DNA from: Pseudomonadota bacterium | Lineage (GTDB): Bacteria; Desulfobacterota; Desulfovibrionia; Desulfovibrionales; Desulfovibrionaceae | Assembly (NCBI GenBank): GCA_023399375.1 | Contig: JAEWPX010000034.1 | Location: 1 to 16,717, forward strand | DNA length: 16,717 nt | Direction: 5' to 3' | In this document: positions 12,689 through 16,717 of the stretch, one piece after another | How positions within the stretch are numbered: the stretch's first letter is position 1 | Layout: each line of letters begins with the position of its first letter | Program-made: the position numbers and the translations under genes | Notes under the pieces: model-generated | Told to the model about the DNA's origin: nothing | Seen by the model: the letters and a program-made list of their open reading frames with translations, nothing else | Database searches by the model: none

Positions 12689-12967
12689 ATGAAGCCTGTC
12701 GATCTGCTCTACATAGGGTTGGGGGCGGCCTTTCTGGCCAAGGACAAGTTCGAGGCGTTCGTGGACGACCTGGAAAAGCGCGGCGAGCTGTCCAAGACCG
12801 AGGCGCAAAAGTTCCTGGACGACGCCAAGGCGCGGGCCAAGCAGGAAGAAGAAGCCATGAACGCCCGCATCCGCGAGGAGTTGCGCAAGGTGCTTGAGGG
12901 CATGGGCCTGGCGACCAAGCAGGACATCGCGGAACTGAAGGCGCTGCTGACGCAAAAGTCGATCTGA
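12689..12967 (+). CDS. Phasin-like small helical protein
   Basis: A 92-aa protein. The N-terminus is hydrophobic (LLYIGLGAAFLAKDKFEAFV, residues 6-25), followed by a long charged amphipathic helix (DLEKRGELSKTEAQKFLDD, then KARAKQEEEAMNARIREELRKVLEGMG) and a short tail (TKQDIAELKALLTQKS). This is the pattern of small phasin-superfamily/PHA-granule-like proteins often found next to ABC1/UbiB kinases. No PHA synthase is present, so granule binding is not implied; membrane or lipid attachment beside the kinase is a fair inference. The stop codon overlaps the kinase ATG by 1 nt (TGATG), so translation is coupled. The ATG was preferred to the in-frame TTG at 12680 because AGG lies at a better distance. 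Confidence 0.75.
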   Translation: MKPVDLLYIGLGAAFLAKDKFEAFVDDLEKRGELSKTEAQKFLDDAKARAKQEEEAMNARIREELRKVLEGMGLATKQDIAELKALLTQKSI

Positions 12968-14517
12968 TGCCGGCCGCGTTGGCCCCGTCGCGGGTCTGGC
13001 TGGCCTTCCGGTTCCTGCACACGGTCTTCGTGCTCGTGCGGCGCGGGGAGAGTTTTCTTTTCCTGCGCCCCCTGCAGCCGCGCGAGCTCAAGGTCGCCAT
13101 CCTGACGCTCGGCGCGAGCTTCATCAAGCTCGCCCAGGTGCTGGCCACGCGCGCGGACTTCTTCACCGACGACTACCTCGCCGAACTGCGGGGCATCCAC
13201 GACGAAGTGGCCCCCATGCGCGAAGCCGATTTTCGCGAGGCTTTCGCCCGGGCTTTCGGCGACGTCCCGCCGTTTTCTTCCTTCGATCCCGCGCCCATCG
13301 CCAGCGCCTCCATCGGCCAGGTGCACGCGGCCACGCTCCCGGACGGGCGCAAGGTCGCGGTCAAGCTGCGCAGGCTCGGCGTCGCCAAACGCGTGCGCGA
13401 CGACATCTTCCTCGTGCGTTCCATGCTCTCCGTGTTCACGCCCTTTTTCTCCCGGGCGACGAAAAATTCCGTGGAAGCCGTGCTGGCGGAGTTTTCCGCC
13501 ATGATCGTCAAGGAAGTGGACCTGTCGGTGGAACTCTCCAACCTGCGCAAGTTCACCGACGCCTACGGCGACGGCTCGGTGCGCTTTCCCGTGCCGGAGC
13601 CGGCGCTCTCCAGCGCCGACGCCCTGGTCATGAGCTTCGAGACCGGGCTTCGCATCGACGACAAGGAAGCCCTGGCCGCGGCCGGCATCCCCTTCCGCAA
13701 GGTCCTCGACGCGATCATCGCCTTTTACATCGAGCAGATGCTCGTGCGCGGCTACTTCCACGCCGACCCGCACCCGGGCAACATCCTGGTGCGCGAGGAC
13801 GGCGGCATCACGCTCCTCGACTTCGGCATGCTCAAACGCCTGCCGGCGGACACGCGCGTGGCCATGATCGAGGTGGCGAAAACCGCCCACGACCGCGAGT
13901 ACGAGGGCTTCATCAAGGCCTGCAAACGGCTCGGCATCGTCGCGGCCGGGGCCGATCCTTCCGAAATGATGGAATTCGCCGAACGCATGTTCGACATCTT
14001 CGGCGACGCGAGCCTGTCCGCCGCGTCCATGCAGGCGCTGGCCTTCTCGGTGCTGGCCTCCATGAAGGACCTGCCCTTCAAGGTGCCGCAGGACGTGGTC
14101 TACGTCATGCGCGCAAGCACGCTGATCGAGGGCCTGGGCACCACGTACATCGAGAATTTCAACGGCGTGAAGGACATCCTGCCGCTGCTGCGCAAAAACC
14201 TCACCCGGGCCATGGGCGCCGAGGCCGGACTCTTCCCCACCGTGCGCCAGGAACTGACCGGGCTGCCGCTGACCCTGCGGCGCATGAAAACCGTGCTCCT
14301 GGAGCTCAGCGAATCGAGCCTCGCCGTCAAGCTCTCGCCGGAAACCATGGAATACGCGGGCGAACGGCTGCGGCCCTACCTGCGCAAGTTCGCGCTGGGG
14401 ATTTTGCTCATTGCCGCCGCCTTCCTCGCGGCATTGACCGACGTGCCCCACGCCGTGCCCGTGGCCTGGACGCTCTTTGTCGCCGGTGCCGTGCGCGTGT
14501 GGCTCGCGCTGCGATGA
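12967..14517 (+). CDS. UbiB/AarF (ABC1) atypical kinase
   Basis: A 516-aa membrane-attached atypical kinase/ATPase. The Ala-rich loop ASASIGQVH (112-120) replaces the usual Gly-rich loop; K133 is the beta-3 Lys (VAVKLRR); HADPHPGN (265-272) is the catalytic loop and DFG (285-287) binds metal. Two C-terminal membrane helices lie at about 475-490 and 498-513. The family regulator motif KxGQ reads KLAQ (54-57), a Gly-to-Ala change. Members support quinone synthesis or lipid transport; the usual ubiquinone role does not fit an anaerobe with menaquinone, so the substrate is open. The 14 bases before the ATG are coding for the upstream gene, and the start overlaps its stop. Confidence 0.92.
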   Translation: MPAALAPSRVWLAFRFLHTVFVLVRRGESFLFLRPLQPRELKVAILTLGASFIKLAQVLATRADFFTDDYLAELRGIHDEVAPMREADFREAFARAFGDVPPFSSFDPAPIASASIGQVHAATLPDGRKVAVKLRRLGVAKRVRDDIFLVRSMLSVFTPFFSRATKNSVEAVLAEFSAMIVKEVDLSVELSNLRKFTDAYGDGSVRFPVPEPALSSADALVMSFETGLRIDDKEALAAAGIPFRKVLDAIIAFYIEQMLVRGYFHADPHPGNILVREDGGITLLDFGMLKRLPADTRVAMIEVAKTAHDREYEGFIKACKRLGIVAAGADPSEMMEFAERMFDIFGDASLSAASMQALAFSVLASMKDLPFKVPQDVVYVMRASTLIEGLGTTYIENFNGVKDILPLLRKNLTRAMGAEAGLFPTVRQELTGLPLTLRRMKTVLLELSESSLAVKLSPETMEYAGERLRPYLRKFALGILLIAAAFLAALTDVPHAVPVAWTLFVAGAVRVWLALR

Positions 14518-14540
14518 GGAGGGGAGAAGAGAGAAGAGAA

Positions 14541-14595
14541 GAGGAAGATGCCTCCGGCGGCCAGGAGGGGATGATCCCCTCCTGGACCTCCCCGA
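14541..14595 (+). repeat. Dispersed hairpin repeat, copy 2 (between convergent genes)
   Basis: A purine-rich run (GAGAAGAGGAA pattern, about 14519-14546) leads into the core GATGCCTCCGGCGGCC (14547-14562) and a perfect 11-bp hairpin: CCAGGAGGGGA (14561-14571), loop TGA, TCCCCTCCTGG (14575-14585). ACCTCC follows. It lies 23 nt after the UbiB-like gene and before the convergent paaK end, and may act as a terminator or RNA 3'-end stabiliser. Confidence 0.75.
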
Positions 14596-14643
14596 CGGGG
14601 GGGCTATCACCCAGAGGCAGGGCTATTGGAGGTCTGTTGCGGG

Positions 14644-15957
14644 CTAGCGGGCGATGTCCCGGCGGTCCACGACGCGGATGGTCTTGCCTTCCTGGCTCCG
14701 GGCGAGGCTGCCCGGTTCCACGAGCTTGATGCCAAGCCCCACGCCGAGTTCCGACGCGAAACGCCGCCCGAGCTTGTCGAGCAGCGCCTGATGCTCGGCC
14801 ACGCGGTCGAAAAGCAGTTCTTCGGTGGGCTCCACCTCGACCAGTGCCTCGTCCAGCGCGCCTTTGCGCTCGAGCACGATGCGGTAGTTGGGCGTGGTGC
14901 CCTCCACTTCGAGCAGAATGGATTCGATGCGCGAGGGAAAGACGTTGACGCCGCGGATGATGAGCATGTCGTCGCAGCGCCCGACGATGCGGCCGATGCG
15001 GCGCATGGTGCGGCCGCACGCGCAGGGGCCCGGGATGATGCGCGTCATGTCGCCCGTGCGGAAGCGGATCATGGGGAAGGCTTCCTTGGTCAGCGTGGTC
15101 ACGACCAGCTCGCCCTCCTCGCCGTCGGGCAGCGGCTCGCCCGTGGCCGGGTCCACGATCTCGATGAAAAAGTGGTCTTCGCTGACGTGCATGCCGGCCT
15201 TCTCCAGGCACTCGCCGGCCACGCCCGGCCCCATGATTTCGCTGAGGCCGTAGTTGTCCGTGGCCGTGAGCTTCAGGCGGTCCTCGATGGCCGCGCGCAT
15301 GGCCTCGGTCCAGGTCTCGGCCCCGAACAGGCCGAAACGCAGCGACAGCGCATTGACGTTGACGTCCATGGCCTCGATGGTCTCGGCCAGATGCAGGGCG
15401 TAACTCGGCGTGGCCACGAACACCGTGGTGCGATAGTCCTGCATGATCGCGATCTGCCGGCGCGTGCCGCCGCTCGATGCGGGAATGACCGCCGCGCCCA
15501 CGGCCTCGGCCCCGTAATGAAAGCCGATGCCGCCCGTGAAAAGCCCGTACCCGAGCGCGATCTGCACCACGTCGTCGCGCCCGGCCCCGGCCGCGACCAG
15601 CACCCGGCCCACCAGCCGCGACCAGGTCTTCACGTCGTTTCGCGTGTAGCCCGCAACGACCGGCTTGCCCGACGTGCCCGACGAGGCGTGCAGGCGCACG
15701 ACGTCGCGAAGCGGCACCGCGAAAAGCCCATAAGGATACGCCTCGCGCAAATCGGCCTTGGTGGTGAACGGCAGCCGGCGCAGATCAGCCACGTCGGCGA
15801 ACGTCTCGGGGTCTATGTCGTGCTCGGCGAAACGCTTGCGGTAAAGAGGCACGTTCCTGCCCACGCGCAGCAAGGTCTGCTGGAGCCGCTCCAGTTGCAA
15901 CTGGGCCAGCTCGGCCCGATCCATGGCCTCGAATTGCGGTTCGAAACACTCGCGCAT
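14644..15957 (-). CDS. paaK: Phenylacetate-CoA ligase
   Basis: ATP-dependent activation of phenylacetate or a related aryl acid to its CoA ester, in the cytosol, via an acyl-adenylate. At 437 aa it is the normal PaaK length. SSGTSGKP (92-99) is the AMP-binding loop; YGLFTGGIGFHYGAEAVG, DNYGLSEIMGPGVAGEC and FPMIRFRTGDMTRIIPG are further adenylate-forming blocks; GRCDDMLIIRGVNVFPSRIE is the hinge and C-terminal domain. Start: ATG at 15957, with AAGAGG 8 nt upstream and only 2 nt after the livF stop, so the two are co-transcribed. In Desulfovibrio-type bacteria PaaK often accompanies indolepyruvate oxidoreductase and branched-chain amino-acid transport genes, suggesting a role in aromatic amino-acid or aryl-acid metabolism. 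Confidence 0.95.
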   Translation of the reverse strand: MRECFEPQFEAMDRAELAQLQLERLQQTLLRVGRNVPLYRKRFAEHDIDPETFADVADLRRLPFTTKADLREAYPYGLFAVPLRDVVRLHASSGTSGKPVVAGYTRNDVKTWSRLVGRVLVAAGAGRDDVVQIALGYGLFTGGIGFHYGAEAVGAAVIPASSGGTRRQIAIMQDYRTTVFVATPSYALHLAETIEAMDVNVNALSLRFGLFGAETWTEAMRAAIEDRLKLTATDNYGLSEIMGPGVAGECLEKAGMHVSEDHFFIEIVDPATGEPLPDGEEGELVVTTLTKEAFPMIRFRTGDMTRIIPGPCACGRTMRRIGRIVGRCDDMLIIRGVNVFPSRIESILLEVEGTTPNYRIVLERKGALDEALVEVEPTEELLFDRVAEHQALLDKLGRRFASELGVGLGIKLVEPGSLARSQEGKTIRVVDRRDIAR

Positions 15958-15959
15958 GG

Positions 15960-16679
15960 CTATGCCTCTTTCTCCCGGCCCAGATACGCCCGCCGCACGT
16001 CGCGGTTGGCGAGCAGTTCCTCGGACGTGCCGGATAACAGCACCCGACCGGTCTCCAGCACGTAGCCCCGGTCGGCCACGGCCAGGGCGCTCTTGGCGTT
16101 CTGCTCCACAAGCAGCACCGTGAGGCCCTTGTCCCGCCGCAGCTCCGCGACATGACGGAAAATCTCCTTGCACACCTGTGGCGCAAGCCCCATGCCCGGC
16201 TCGTCCAGGAGCAGGCACCGAGGCCGGGCCATGAGCGCGCGCCCCAAGGCCAGCATCTGCTGCTCGCCGCCGGAAAGCGCCGCCGCCTGCTGCCCGCGCC
16301 GCTCGGCCAGCACCGGAAACATGGAATAAATCTCCTCCATGTCCGCCGCGACCCGACGTCGCTCGAAACAGGAATACGCCCCGAGCAGCAGGTTGTCCTC
16401 CACGCTCATGGGGCCGAACACCAGCCGCCGCTCCGGTACCTGGGACAGCCCCAGACGTACGATGCGCTCGGGCTTCTCGGCGGCGATGTTCTTCCCGTCA
16501 AACTCGATCTCGCCGCCGGAGGCGCGCAACACGCCGGAAATGGCCGAAAGGAGCGTGGTCTTGCCCGCGCCGTTGGCCCCGATCAAGGCCACGATCTCGC
16601 CCGGCGCCACGTGCAGCGACACCCTGCGCACGGCGTGCACCCGGCCATAGTGGACATCGACATTGCGCAGCGTCAGCAT
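15960..16679 (-). CDS. livF: Branched-chain amino-acid-type ABC transporter ATP-binding protein (LivF)
   Basis: A 239-aa cytosolic ATPase that powers an inner-membrane HAAT-type importer (branched-chain or aromatic amino acids, or aryl acids). GANGAGKTT (34-42) is Walker A, LSGGEQQ (135-141) the ABC signature and LLLDEP (156-161) Walker B; LVEQNAKSALAVADRGYVLETG contains the switch region. LSQVPERRLVFGPMSVEDNL is characteristic of the LivF branch. The partner LivG, LivH, LivM and the binding protein must lie beyond the window's right end. The nearest SD-like sequence, GGAGG, is 11 nt from the ATG and lies inside a dispersed repeat. It is followed after 2 nt by paaK, suggesting that uptake and CoA activation of the same aromatic acid are linked. 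Confidence 0.95.
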   Translation of the reverse strand: MLTLRNVDVHYGRVHAVRRVSLHVAPGEIVALIGANGAGKTTLLSAISGVLRASGGEIEFDGKNIAAEKPERIVRLGLSQVPERRLVFGPMSVEDNLLLGAYSCFERRRVAADMEEIYSMFPVLAERRGQQAAALSGGEQQMLALGRALMARPRCLLLDEPGMGLAPQVCKEIFRHVAELRRDKGLTVLLVEQNAKSALAVADRGYVLETGRVLLSGTSEELLANRDVRRAYLGREKEA

Positions 16680-16680
16680 G

Positions 16681-16717
16681 AGAGAAGATGCCTCCGGCGG
16701 CCGGGGGGGATAATCCC
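16681..16717 (+). repeat. Dispersed hairpin repeat, copy 3 (cut by the window end)
   Basis: AGAGAA, then the core GATGCCTCCGGCGGCC (16687-16702), and the start of the G-rich hairpin (CCGGGGGGGA, loop TAA, TCCC) before the window ends. It lies directly before the livF ATG, in the opposite orientation to livF. Confidence 0.7.

Noticed and set aside
12709..14610. 633-aa minus-strand frame opposite the UbiB-like kinase
   Set aside because: Repetitive His/Gly/Glu-rich translation typical of the antisense of a high-GC gene; the plus strand carries all kinase motifs.
14626..16065. 479-aa plus-strand frame opposite paaK
   Set aside because: Shadow frame: the minus strand encodes a full-length PaaK with adenylate-forming motifs.

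Overview
The window looks like chromosomal DNA of a high-GC, anaerobic, sulfate-reducing deltaproteobacterium, probably of the Desulfovibrio/Solidesulfovibrio group. This is inference from gene content: a siroheme decarboxylase-type Lrp protein (AhbB), a flavoredoxin-like protein, an iron-sulfur flavodoxin, a DsrE-family protein, and PaaK beside a LivF-type ABC ATPase. No rRNA, tRNA, transposase, phage or CRISPR sequence was seen.

Layout. (1) 1-4508, minus strand: a membrane-bound GGDEF diguanylate cyclase; ribB behind a clear FMN riboswitch with its own promoter and intrinsic terminator; a two-gene operon for a Met-rich ZraP-like periplasmic protein and an EF-hand protein, behind a near-consensus sigma-54 promoter; and an HxlR-type regulator. 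(2) 4614-8662, plus strand: a divergent redox cluster of nitroreductase, three flavin-reductase/flavoredoxin-fold proteins in a row, an iron-sulfur flavodoxin, a DsrE-family protein and a short-chain dehydrogenase. The first five genes are almost contiguous (two 4-nt overlaps). An 11+11 nt dyad lies between the regulator and the cluster. (3) 8753-10909, plus: a FIST sensor fused to a PP2C/SpoIIE phosphatase. (4) 10974-11966, minus: gpsA, convergent with the FIST gene across a perfect 25-bp hairpin. (5) 12110-14517, plus: ahbB, then a phasin-like small protein coupled to a UbiB/ABC1 atypical kinase. (6) 14644-16679, minus: paaK and livF.

A dispersed element with the core GATGCCTCCGGCGGCC followed by a G-rich hairpin occurs three times (about 277-324, 14541-14595 and 16681-16717). 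One copy is translated as part of the GGDEF protein's C-terminal tail. Another supplies the nearest Shine-Dalgarno-like sequence of livF.

The best candidate for an undescribed system is the HxlR-linked flavoprotein cluster. Three adjacent flavin-reductase-fold paralogues with a nitroreductase and an iron-sulfur flavodoxin suggest a dedicated electron-transfer or electrophile-reduction pathway whose substrate cannot be read from the sequence.
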